Position numbers and translations under genes: made by a program
NCBI GenBank assembly: GCA_011800155.1
Contig: CM022369.1
Coordinates: 2,480,001-2,544,000, forward strand
Source of the DNA: Flammulina velutipes
Lineage: Eukaryota > Basidiomycota > Agaricomycetes > Agaricales > Physalacriaceae
Reading direction: 5' to 3'
DNA: 64,000 bases
Notes under the pieces: model-generated
What the model was told of the DNA's origin: nothing
Database searches by the model: none
Seen by the model: only the letters and a program-made list of their open reading frames with translations
Part shown: positions 11,943 to 22,097 of the stretch, one piece after another
How the letters are laid out: every line of letters starts with the position of its first letter
How positions within the stretch are numbered: position 1 is the first letter of the stretch

Positions 11943-12905
11943 ATGGCTAACAACAGAATCTGGCGTACTCTTTCTGCCTTCAACCGTCCTACTCGAAGCT
12001 GGGCACCAATACCTTTAGGAAACGCAGAGAGCCAACTGACGCAGAAGCCTTCTCTCACTTCACCCAGCAACAATCCGAAGCTTTCTCTCATCTCATGGAA
12101 CATTGACGCCTTCTCCTCGCGGCCCGTTGCACGCGCCAAACTCATCCTCGACCGTATCCTAGAAGGACCAACATCTCCTGACATCATATTTCTACAAGAG
12201 GTCACGACTGGCGTCCGGGATTCTCTCCTGAACGATGCGAGAGTGCGCGCTGCGTTCTTGGTGACCGACGCTGAGGACCAAACATCTTTCAAGGATGTCC
12301 CCTTTGCGACCATGGCATTGCTGTCCACGGCGCGCTTTGCGTCTGAGCTCGATTTGCAGAAGGAAGGCGATGGGATTGAGGGAGGGGGGAAGTTCATGCT
12401 CGGGCGCGTCTCTCGTATAACCCTCCCTAGTAAGTACAAGAGGGACGCGCTCTATGTGGACATCATCCCCCCAACCGCTCCAGACACGGTCTTCCGTCTC
12501 ATCAACGTGCACCTCGACTCGCTATGGCATACGCTACACTACCGCGCCCAGCAGGTGGAAATACTGGCTAATGTTCTGCGCGAGCCCGGATGCAGTGGCG
12601 GGATCATTGCGGGGGATTTCAACGCCATCAGCCCCGATGATGATGGACTCGTCGACAAGAACGGACTGGTAGATGCTTGGGTCGCATTGCACGGGAGGGA
12701 AGATGGAGCTACGTGGAGTGTTGGCGTTGAACGGCGGGACGGACTGGGGCCAGGGAGGCTGGACAAGGTTGCAATGATGGGCTTGAAGGTTGAAGAAATG
12801 GAGGTCCTTCGCCCTGGAGTTATTGAGGTGCCCAACCCAGGCGAAAAATCTGACGAGATGCCTTGGAGTGACCATTGCGGACTGAAGTGTACCTTAGATT
12901 TCTAG
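11943..12905 (+). CDS. Endonuclease/exonuclease/phosphatase family protein, TDP2-like
   Basis: One exon encodes 320 residues of an Mg-dependent EEP-fold phosphodiesterase. The family landmarks appear in order: SWNIDAF (Asn), PDIIFLQEV (catalytic Glu, metal ligand), LINVHLDS, AGDFNAI (Asp and Asn) and WSDHCGL (catalytic Asp-His at the end). The set SWNID, FLQE, GDFN and SDH is that of tyrosyl-DNA phosphodiesterase 2, which removes topoisomerase-II tyrosine adducts from 5' DNA ends. The N-terminal 45 residues are Ser/Pro/Asn-rich and could be a targeting or linker segment. No ATG precedes 11943 in the open frame. An endonuclease or sphingomyelinase-like role cannot be excluded. Confidence 0.82.
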   Translation: MANNRIWRTLSAFNRPTRSWAPIPLGNAESQLTQKPSLTSPSNNPKLSLISWNIDAFSSRPVARAKLILDRILEGPTSPDIIFLQEVTTGVRDSLLNDARVRAAFLVTDAEDQTSFKDVPFATMALLSTARFASELDLQKEGDGIEGGGKFMLGRVSRITLPSKYKRDALYVDIIPPTAPDTVFRLINVHLDSLWHTLHYRAQQVEILANVLREPGCSGGIIAGDFNAISPDDDGLVDKNGLVDAWVALHGREDGATWSVGVERRDGLGPGRLDKVAMMGLKVEEMEVLRPGVIEVPNPGEKSDEMPWSDHCGLKCTLDF

Positions 12906-12945
12906 TCGCGATCGGTCACGTCAGCACTTCCTGCTTTCGACGCTC
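12904..12945 (+). promoter_or_regulatory. Conserved promoter module, copy 2
   Basis: This is the second copy of the two-block module seen at 11829-11873: an identical 20-base block at 12904-12923, then tgctttcgacg at 12932-12942. The blocks are 8 bases apart here and 12 in copy 1. It starts at the last codon of the phosphoesterase gene and ends directly before the ATG at 12946. Confidence 0.6.
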
Positions 12946-13940
12946 ATGCAGCAAAACACTAAACGAAAGGAACGTCCTTGGCGAGACTCTCAACCTGACT
13001 CTGAGGATGGTCGCGTTCCACATGGCGCGCTGTACTTCCAGGCATACGAAGCAGACATCGTGCGTGGTCCCCAAGCAAAATCTTTGGCGGAGTCTCTGGA
13101 ATCCTCTTCCGCTGGGAACTCTAATACGGCTCTTTTACGCGTCAACGAGCCATCTACTTCTCTCGATTCTTCGCCTAAGGATGTGTGGGTGGACAGGTTT
13201 GTTCCCTTTATATTCTGTCTTGGACGTTGTACCCGTAGAAAGTGTGGTCCTGGTGTGGTCACTAATAATTTGACACGCGTTTGTATCATGCCTTTATCGC
13301 CCATTTGCTAAAGTAAACCACAACAGGTACGACATCCGCCTCCTCCTGGACCCTTTCGACAGACGCTTGGCCACAACTGCCGATCCTCGTAATGACCGCT
13401 CAGAGTCACCCACCGGATGGTCCGACCTTCCTTCCGACTCGGAAGATACGTTTTTTGCCTCATCTGAAGAAGTCGAAGATCATCGTCGGGCAAAAAAGCG
13501 GCGAAAGAACGAAGAGGCCAGAGAGCATCGTTTACGTGCCCTCCCAATACATGAGGAGGACTCGGAGGAGCAAGAAAAGCTGGAATCGAATGTTTGGGGT
13601 TCAGACGATGAAGAGGTACGTTCGTGCGCATGGAATTCGCAATCCAGATGTAACGATAGTCCCCCTGCAGCCAGATGAAGCCGTCAGGCAGGTGATGCAG
13701 AAGACTGCACGGCTGATCTTGTCCGCGTCGAATCCTACTCAGATGGAGATGAAGATCCTTGTTGATTTTGGAGAGAAGGAACCAAGCTTTGCTTTCCTCA
13801 GGGGGAGATGGAAGCATCGGTGGAAAGAAATTTGCTCTGCGATGAGCCAAAGTTTGGCAGCGGAGGCCAAAGCAGGTGAAAACAGCGGCATTGGGGGTTT
13901 AGCAGATTACGGCCACAGCGAAGACGAGGAGCCAGAATAG
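12946..13940 (+). CDS. SURP-like, acidic nuclear protein (putative RNA-processing factor)
   Basis: Three exons (12946-13197, 13327-13615 and 13670-13940) encode about 270 residues. The N-terminal part contains FQAYEADI and, across the first intron, VDRYDIRLLLD. The middle is strongly acidic and basic by turns (SDSEDTFF, RRAKKRRKNEE). Near the C-terminus, VMQKTARLILSASN, MKILVDFG and SFAFLRGRWKHRW match the spacing of a SURP (SWAP) module, an RNA-splicing protein interaction fold with the signature FxFL. This match is by eye and the domain is divergent. The start lies directly after a promoter module shared with the gene upstream, leaving no room for a long 5' UTR. A splicing or RNA-processing role is inference. 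Confidence 0.6.
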
Positions 13941-14062
13941 GCAGGATAAGTAACTGTTGGATATATAATTGGATGGTCACAGATAAAAATTTGCTGCATA
14001 AGATATTGTACATGTGCGTATCCAAACTGATAAGTAGTCTCTTCTTCATAAATCATGTACAG

Positions 14063-15618
14063 TCATATATCATCGAAATCGGAGTCGCCCAGTTTTGAAT
14101 CCTCATCGTCCACTTCCAAGACTGTAAGAATTAGCATCAACGCATGTTGACGAGAAGCAGGATGATCTCACCTTGCTCAAGCAGCGCGGACGGAAATCCC
14201 TCGTGTGCGATACCGTTCCGCATCTTTTGCTTGTGGTCAGATATGAGGGATTCGATCAGTTGGAAGTGCGCTGGGTCCGCCTCTGCCTCTTCCAAACTCT
14301 TCTTGAGCTCAAGATGCAGAGAGTCAATCCTCGACATTGCATCGGTCCCGTCATCATCATCATCCTCGTCGTCCTCGTCACTGCTACGTCCTTGATGCTC
14401 TGGAGGTAGCTCAGTAAATTGCCGTGTGAGGGGAAGCGAGAATACTGACCTGGCTCCTCGACTGGTGACTCAGCTGTGAAGAAGGCAATCTTCGCAATCT
14501 GGTCAGAAACATTGTGATCGTCTGCCCAAGATACGGTCTTGACAGAATCTCCGCTGGCCCGTTTGATACAACTTCTCTGACGACCTAGAGTTGGACGTAA
14601 TTGTACGGGAGTCGGAGATGGGCGCGTGGGAGGCGATGGTATTTCGTCAATGGCAGGGATGAAATCCACGGTTTCCGGCTCCAGGTGTAAAATGTCCTTG
14701 AGTAAAGACGGGTCAGATATTCGCAAGAGATGTGGTAATGGCGGCGGTGAGGGCGGAGGTGTCGGAGCGACAGTGGACGAGTCCGAGGAAGATCCGTCAT
14801 TATCTTCAGATAGCTTGACCTGTGGAGGATCTGGCTCTGGTTGTGCAGCTGAGGGTGACGAATCTGGAAATGTGGGATCCGCATCCGTTTCGGGAGACGA
14901 AGGACTTTCTGGAGAAGGGGATCGTTCTGGTGTTGGCGTTTGGGACGTGTCTGTAGACCGCGTCTTTTGCTCGTGTACATGGTGCTCGTGCGAATGGTGG
15001 TCTGCACGTTGACTCTTCGTATCGTCAGAAACAACAGGCGCGGGTGTGGTCGATCGTGAGCAGCGAGTGCAGCATGTATTACGCGCGATTCCCTTCTGCG
15101 CTGCCGGTCGGTGAACGACGGGTCGGCTCTTCACAGGCGGCGCCGGCGCGGTCTTGTGGCTACGAGCATCCTGCTGGAACCACGCCTCCATTTCCTTCAG
15201 GCGAAAATCTTCGGGGGCGAGCAGTGTCTGAAAAACGAAGGGTTCGCCGCGTCCGAGTCTTTTCGGAGGGATAATTCGCGATAGCCTCTGGCATTTGCGT
15301 ATCATACGGTCCTTGAGATGGCGTATCTCGAGTATGCGCTCCCAGGAGATAGACGTCCTTTTTCCTAACTCCGCCAGCTCAATCTTTAGTAGCTGATCAT
15401 ATTGAGATGCTACAGGCGGAGGAAGGAGGACCTAAACAGCGATGGGCTTTTTTTCGAAACGTGAGTGGTGGGATACTCACCTTGAGCTCGTTGGGAGTGT
15501 CTGTGGTCTGTATGTACCGCCAGTTTCTGGGTGATGCAGGATCATAGGGCTCCAGATGACCGCGAACAGGGCTGACACGGTAATAATCGAGAGGGAAATA
15601 GGATGGCGGCTGGTGCAT
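14063..15618 (-). CDS. Conserved disordered protein with WADDH motif, function unknown
   Basis: The product is about 450 residues from at least four exons. The N-terminus (MHQPPSYFPLDYYRVSP) and a basic helical stretch around KRTSISWERILEIRHLKDRMI are probably the conserved parts. The middle is low complexity, with many Ser-Pro pairs and an acidic region. A short conserved-looking block, RSCIKRASGDSVKTVSWADD, resembles RVxF-type or KKVSWAD phosphatase-1 docking surroundings (basic, then SVKTVSWADD), but this is speculative. The C-terminus is an acidic coiled helix ending LGDSDFDDI. It shares a 350-bp divergent promoter with PEX16. No enzyme fold was recognised. Confidence 0.65.
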
Positions 15619-15968
15619 ATGAAAGGCTCATAAGACGCAGTAGCCAGAGTATGCTTTATATCAAGCTAAGCTCCTCGTGGTGGAAAGTTGACTGGTAAAA
15701 TCTATCAGCAAGGAACAGACAGGGTTTCTTTTCCTCGTTCTCTGCCTCGAGGCATGCATCGAGTTTGAGCCTGAATTGTCAGACAATAAGCGTACGGCAT
15801 AGCTTTGGCATACAGACTGGTATACAAACTACGGTGTATGCAGATCGTTATTCGACTCGCAAATTATGCTTTGTCTTCATACAAAACATGAATTCAGCTG
15901 TCAAGTCGAGTCCGGCTATCCGGTAACCTGTTTACCCCAGTCCTCCCCACATCTTCCAGCTCGCCACC
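15619..15968. promoter_or_regulatory. Divergent promoter between the disordered protein and PEX16
   Basis: These 350 bases lie between two divergent ATGs. No gene is seen. The PEX16 start has a good Kozak context (gccaccatgg). Confidence 0.4.
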
Positions 15969-17293
15969 ATGGCTGTAGCTCGCTACGAATCCTTTCTAAT
16001 CAACAACGTCTCGACGATATCGTCGTTGGAGTCGACGTTGCGCTCTGTAACCTGGTTTCTTCCAGGCAGATTCAAAGATGCTGAGCTGGCATCCGAAGCC
16101 TGTGTGTTCCAGTCCTGTCTGCTTTCCTAGCCAAAACTAACGCTGAGACAGTGTCGGCCCTCCTCAACGTCATGAGCATATACCACGACACGCTCCTCGC
16201 CAAGGTTGTCCAGGGAAATCCCAATTATAAGCCTCTCATTCCCGCGTCACTGCACTCGCGTTTCACACGAGCATGGTCAATCAAGAGCGACGTCTACAAG
16301 TGGGCTGCGCGGACTCTAGAGCTTATTCGTTTCACCGAACTCGTTGTCGAAATGGGTCTCCGCCGCAAGGTCTCAACGCAGAACAGATGGCGAGCTATCT
16401 TGATCCTTGAAGCAGTCAAGTAGGTGCTGTTTCCATCTCGGTTCAATCTAAACTCATTTTCGGCTCAGAGCCGGTCTTCGTCTTTTACTCCTTCGCATAA
16501 CAAGGAAGCCACTGTTGTCACCGCCCATTCCCGAACGCGAATTCGATCCTACCACGCTCCCTCCGTCATCCGCCACGTCTTCTCCTACTCTGGCTCCTTC
16601 CAGCCCCAGTGCTTCATCTTCAACTACACCAGATCATTTGAAAAACAACCACGCCCCGTTGCCCCACCCTTTAATATCACCCCCACCAACACGATCGAGT
16701 TCGGCTGTAGAAGATTATCTACTTCCAAAGGCATTGTCTACCAATTCTGTCAAGCCTTCTCTCTCCCTCGTCAGAACACTATCTTCCCCTCAAGAATGGG
16801 CAGCTGAAGTGATTTATATCTCGCGTCCGTTGGTATATGGTACGTGACATCTATGCTTTTGAAGAGCAGTCACTGACACTTCACTTCAGCGAGTCTACTC
16901 TTCTCCAAGAATCCCAGTCGGGCCCTCCCCACCGCCCTTACTCTAGAGCTCGTCCATCGCGCTCTAAGACGTAATGCGCCATCTTCTGCTCAGCTTGAAC
17001 GATCCGAATACGCTCAACGAGACAAGGATATGCTTTGGTATCTGTTGCGGGATTCGATATGGAAGACATACACAAGGCAAGTCCATAGTTGGCCTCTTAG
17101 AGACCTTCGCTAACCCATAACAGACCAAAACTGGACGCCATTGCCGACCGAACGATGCAAGCGCCGCTTGTTGGCATGTTCGGTGCATTGATGAAAGACT
17201 GGATACCGCTCATCGACGAGTATTATTATTGCAAGTACTCCAATATTGAATGTTGGGCAAGTGCTGACTATCTCTCCAGATACCGCTCCTTAG
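15969..17293 (+). CDS. pex16: Peroxin-16, peroxisomal membrane biogenesis factor
   Basis: Pex16 is an integral membrane protein at the ER and peroxisome that recruits Pex3 and helps insert peroxisomal membrane proteins. The N-terminus (YESFLINNVSTISSLEST) and LPGRFKDAELASEALSALL are the family hallmark. YHDTLLAKV, LELIRFTELVVEMG and RWRAILILEAVKAGLRL follow, then a Pro/Ser-rich linker of about 100 residues, and a C-terminal half with ALTLELVHRALRR and LWYLLRDSIWKTYTRPKLD. At least five introns are used. The last one appears to start with GC rather than GT (gcaagt at 17231) and ends at ctccag; splicing there gives a tyrosine-rich tail ending YYYYTAP and a stop at 17291. Without it the protein would gain an unrelated hydrophobic tail. 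Identification is firm. Confidence 0.9.
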
Positions 17294-17438
17294 GCGTTGC
17301 TGCATGTGTTGTTATATCTTATCCTTTTCTATTACATCTGTATTACAGTGGTGATTTTTGGGAACACTTTTGGCGGTCATCTCTCATTACTGTTTGGAGG
17401 TCCGAAAGATATTATGCTGCACTTGATCACCTTCCATC

Positions 17439-18166
17439 ATGTCTGAAGTGCCGCTACCTGAGAATTGTCGTCGGATAGTGACTTCGCACACCAAAGATGG
17501 TGTATCGAATATCCAGATAGACAGCCCCATGGTTTGGAGGGTTGATTGGGATACTTGTTTCCTCCAGCATCGATCTGACGAGGTTATAGGACGTTCCAGC
17601 TTTCAAAGCGAAGGCATCGACCATCTACGTTACCCAGGATTCATTACCGACGAATGATAACAATTCGACGTACGTAGATGCGGAAAGCATTACTGTAGCT
17701 GATTTCTCAACAGGGAAGATGGGGCAACACGCCAGCTCGATGAAGACAACTTGGGGCTCACACCCAAGGACGGCCCGGGCGCAAATGTCGGTGCGACCAT
17801 GCTGGCTCCAGGAGGTCTGACTGCCATGGTACTTTATCTCATCCTGCCGGTGATCATAGTTTCTGAGCGACGCGTTTTCAGCATCGCAGCTCTTCGCAAG
17901 ACTACAACGTTCTTGGTTTGTTGGCTTGGTCGTTCGAGATGATACGACGATTAATTTCTTCGCTAGTGCAAGGTGAAATAGTTCTGATCATGGAAGATGG
18001 TTCGGAGACATATCTCAAGACCCCGGGCGATACAATTGTGATGAAGGGGGGACTGCATGCTTGGAGGAACCCCTCCAAGACAGAGTGGGCAAGATGGGTA
18101 ACCGTTTTGACTTCTGCGGAGCCGGTCTTGGTAGGTGGAAAATCATTGTTACCGTCAGTACAATAG
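17439..18166 (+). CDS. Cupin-domain protein
   Basis: Five exons encode about 180 residues. The N-terminus is MSEVPLPENCRRIVTSH. The single cupin barrel includes PGGLTAMHRSSSQDYNVL, with the His of the first metal motif, then VQGEIVLIMEDGSETYL and LKTPGDTIVMKGGLHAWRN, the second motif with its His. Enough ligands are present for a metal site. Fungal proteins of this small cupin type are often described as oxalate-decarboxylase-like or as companions of short-chain dehydrogenases; the reaction is unknown here. It converges on a short-chain dehydrogenase (stops 18166 and 18261, 94 bases apart). Confidence 0.8.
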
Positions 18167-18260
18167 GCGGGCCGTCCGGGCAGTACGGATATTTCCTGCA
18201 TGTGGCGCAATAGGTTCCTCACTCGTAGTAGATTTACATATAGTCTGTAGGAAATTATGT

Positions 18261-19283
18261 TCACTGGAGGTTCACCCCAAGGCCACCGTCTACAAGCAGA
18301 GACGTTCCAGTTATATACTTGGCCAAATCGCTTGACAAGAACACGACCGGGCCGGCGATATCATCAGGAGCTGCAGGAAGATGTCAGCGGCAAGCTTGAG
18401 AGACAAGCAAGAATTAAGTGACCTCCAAGACGACCAACGCAAGTACGTTTGCTCATGTAGTCGCGCTTTTCGACATCGGCAAGGTCCTCCTTGTTGATGT
18501 CTGTGGCGATTGTTCCGGGGAGTACTGCGTTACAGCGAATGTTGTACTTTCCGAGTGCTACAGCACAACTCTGCATCAAGGATAATATACCGGCTTTTGT
18601 AGGTGTATAATGACTGGAACAAGATGAGAGGACCCCAACAACACAGCAAAGCGATCGACTAACCATTGCAGTTCACCGCCAAAGAATGCAGAAATCGAAG
18701 ATACACCGATAATGGAGCCACCTTGAGGCTGTTGGTTCTTCATTTGGATTGCAGCAGCTGTATCTGGATTAGAAGCGCACACAACTGCATGACGTGTATC
18801 AACCTTGTGTGATGTAGAACGAGCCATCCAAATTGACTTGTCGTGTACGCTCCCAAGTAGAAAGAGGCATTGTGAGGAACTCGGCGAATGGACATATACC
18901 GGCATTGGATACTAGGACGTCGATGCGACCGAATGCGTCTACGGCAGCCTTCACTATCTGGAAGGAGGATTGATATTTGGGTGACAGAACGAAGAGCTTG
19001 ACTTACTTTGACAGATGTTTCTGGATCTGCTATATCACCTGGGACGGAGACCACTTTCGTTGTAGCACTCTCGATCTCTGCAGTGAGGGACTTTATTTCC
19101 GCTGTAGTATCGTCATCCCCGTAGTAATGTAGAACTAATCCAGAGGCTCCGTGCTTGGCGAATTCCTGCGCACTGTGAATAGATGAGGTAGAGCGCAGTG
19201 GTTAAGGACAAGACTCACCATCCCCGGCCAATACCTCTGGATGCGCCAGTAATAACAACGATCTTTTGAGATGCGAGAGACAT
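18261..19283 (-). CDS. Short-chain dehydrogenase/reductase (SDR), NAD(P)-dependent
   Basis: This is a classical SDR of about 270 residues and several exons. It starts [20 protein letters not shown] with the Rossmann TGxxxGIG nucleotide motif. DVLVSNAG is the structural NAG motif, [16 protein letters not shown] holds the catalytic Ser, HYTPTKAGI the Tyr-x3-Lys, and [14 protein letters not shown] the PG motif. The C-terminus [16 protein letters not shown] is typical of sugar or polyol dehydrogenases; fungal L-rhamnose dehydrogenases look similar, but the substrate cannot be read from sequence. It is divergent from the splicing factor at 19554. Confidence 0.88.
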
Positions 19284-19553
19284 GGTGGACGACAAGAAAG
19301 CTGCACAGGTCCTGTTGAGATCACACAAGTCATGGAAGAGCCGGACCGTCGCTGCCGTGCGGTGCGCCGGAGCTGGGGGATGACAGACTGGCGAATATGT
19401 GCCAGCTTATGCTCTACGGAAAAGCTTGAGATTGACATCGAATCATGATTAAACGTTGAACAGTAAGAAGAGAAGAATGAAGAGAGACTTGTCGATATAA
19501 ATTGAGGGTTTGAATGTGTACACGTGTTTGGCTCTTCCTTCGCTAAAACCACC

Positions 19554-21790
19554 ATGTCCTCACCCAGCAGCAAAATGGAAGTTGACAAGTCTCCAACTCG
19601 CAAATCGTATGCATTATTATCCTTTATATCTTTTCTACTTTACTTATACTCCAAAGCACCACTCGCGACCGCTCGACAGATACTTTGAGGACAAAACGCT
19701 CCCATAGGTCTCCTTCTCGAGAGAGGCGCGAAAGAAGGCGTGACGATGACCGCGACCGTCGCAGGCGTAGTCGGAGCAAAGACAGATTAGACAGACCTGA
19801 CAAAACCAGAGACCGTGACCGCTCTAGGGATCGATACAGAGACAGAGGAGACCGCGACCGCAGACGCGAAGGTCACCGCAGCGAAAGGCGCAGGGATCCA
19901 GCCGAAAGCCGACACAGTCATCGCGACAGAGATCGTAATTACGACGACAGAGAGCGCCGCAGAAAGCGCGACGATGTCGACGCGCCCGAAGATGAAGACA
20001 GGACCAAACGAATGAGGACCAGCTCGCCTGCTGTGAGTAGGACTTCAGACCGTCTAGACCGTTCTTCAGAGCGTAGGAATGGCGACAGAAGCTCTCGACC
20101 ACCTCGTGATGAATTCCGTAACCGCAAAGACAGCATACGCAGTGGTACTCGTCCTGACTTCCCGTCTCCGCGCCCAACTCCACCACCTCCACCAGGCATG
20201 AGGTATGCCAATTCTTTTCTCAATGTGTACGGACTTGCTAATTGTTTACTCTTCCCAGACCGTCGTCTCCAGGGCTAGATGAACCTCCCGAAGAACCTGA
20301 ACCCTACAACCCAGACGAACCGAAAGAGGACGACTCAGAAGCCCGCTCAGTGTTCGTATCGCAGCTGGCTGCCAGGCTCACTGCAAGAGATTTAGGTTAC
20401 TTCTTCGAGGACAAATTGGGCACCAACACTGTCATGGACTCTAGAATCGTGACTGATCGCCTCTCGCGACGTTCAAAAGGGTGAGCTTCGCTCTTCATTC
20501 TCCTGTTATATTTGACACAATTCCTTCTCAGTATTGGCTATGTGGAGTTCCGAAATGTTGACTTGGTAGAAAAGGCCCTAAACCTCTCCGGCACTGTCGT
20601 TATGGGGCTTCCTATCCTCGTACAGTTGACTGAATCTGAAAGGAATCGGCTGCATCCTGGCGACGGGTAAGCCCTCGCGTTGATACGTAAGATTCGACAG
20701 CTCACACTTTTCAAGCAACTTAAACCTGCCTCCCGGAGTTTCTGCGCCTCATGGAGCCATGCAGTATGTCCAGATGTTTACTTTGTCGGAACGTACTAAA
20801 ATCTCCAACCAGACTCTACGTTGGGTCGTTGCATTTTAATCTTACAGAATCGGATATCAAACAGGTGTTTGAACCATTTGGTGAACTTGAGTTTGTCGAC
20901 CTGCATCGTGACCCGATGACCGGACGCAGCAAAGGCTATGCCTTTGTCCAGTATGTGCCCTTCTCGTCCAAGTATGTTGTACTGAATCATAAATAGGTAC
21001 AAACGTTCGGATGATGCCAGGATGGCTCTTGAGCAAATGGAAGGGTTTGAACTTGCAGGGAGACAGGTTGGTCGACTTCGTTCTTCATTTTTTCACAACC
21101 TCACCAAGCACAGTTACGCGTGAACACCGTTCACGAGAAAGGGACGGTCCGATATACGACCACTGATAGTCTTGAAGACACGGGCGGTAAGTTTGAGAAG
21201 TTCCTCTGGTTAACACTAACTCATCGTCTTATAGGCGGTAACTTGAACGCAGCCTCTCGCCAAGCGCTAATGCAGAAACTTGCTAGAACTGAGCCCGCAC
21301 TCGAACTACCTGAAATGTACGTTCCGACGCACTCCGGGCCTTCTCGACTCTAATTAGCCTTTTCCATAACAGCGTAAGACCCAACATCCCTCAGACGATG
21401 ACTTCCCGGTCTGTTCTCCTCAAAAACATGTTTGATCCCGAAGAGTATGTCATGAATAATGTTGCGTCATCTCCTCGACGACTAACACTACTATCAGGGA
21501 GACTGAACCGAACTGGGACAAGGACCTCGGAGATGAAGTCAAGAATGAATGTCAAACGAAATACGGTAACGTCGTCGCCCTCAAGGTGGAAAAAGACTCG
21601 CAGGTCAGTTCCTGTTTATCTTCGCTCGTGAAATGGGTGTCTTACCGTTAACTAGGGCGAAATTTATGTCAAGTTCGACACTGTGGATTCTGCTAAAGCA
21701 GCCATACAGGGTCTTAATGGTCGTTGGTTCGGCGGCAAGCAAGTTTCCGCTGTCTTCATCTCCGACGCCATCATGCAAGCCCACCAATAA
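19554..21790 (+). CDS. RNA-binding splicing factor, RBM39/Rsd1-like (RS domain plus three RRMs)
   Basis: The N-terminal 170 residues form an RS-like domain of alternating Arg, Ser, Asp and Glu (many RDRD and RRR runs), followed by PTPPPPPGM and an acidic linker. Three RRMs come next. RRM1 has ARSVFVSQLAARLTARDLGYF and GYVEF, RRM2 has LYVGSLHFNLTESDI and SKGYAFVQY, and the C-terminal RRM (UHM type) has VLLKNMFDPEEE and GEIYVKFDTVDSAKAAI with GRWFGGKQVSAVFI. This arrangement is that of human RBM39 (CAPER) and fission yeast Rsd1, alternative-splicing regulators related to U2AF65. About nine introns occur. The start at 19554 has an accATG context. The UHM predicts binding to the ULM of an SF3B1-like partner. 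Confidence 0.9.
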
Positions 21791-22097
21791 TTTCGAAACG
21801 GCGGCTGGATTCCGGTTCTACCTCGAAAAGAAAACAAACAAAATTGCTGAACTCTAAAACGCAGATATACGCTTCTAATTTTTCTAGTTGTTCGAATGGC
21901 ATCCGCGACTGCAACTGTAATCGGTTTCCGGATTCTAATTAACCACCTTCTGTAGGTTTTGGTCTATGCCTTGCCCTTTGATATACATACATGCCTTGTC
22001 CTTCAATTTCTTGTGGTGTGTGCCTCTCATGGAATAAAAACCTGATATATTGCGCATCTGCACTGAACGTTTCTGAACATTTAGACATTGGGCTACT
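21791..22097. other. Convergent 3' intergenic region
   Basis: These 307 AT-rich bases lie between the stops of the RBM39-like gene and the MFS transporter. They hold likely 3' UTRs and terminators of both. No gene is seen. Confidence 0.4.
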
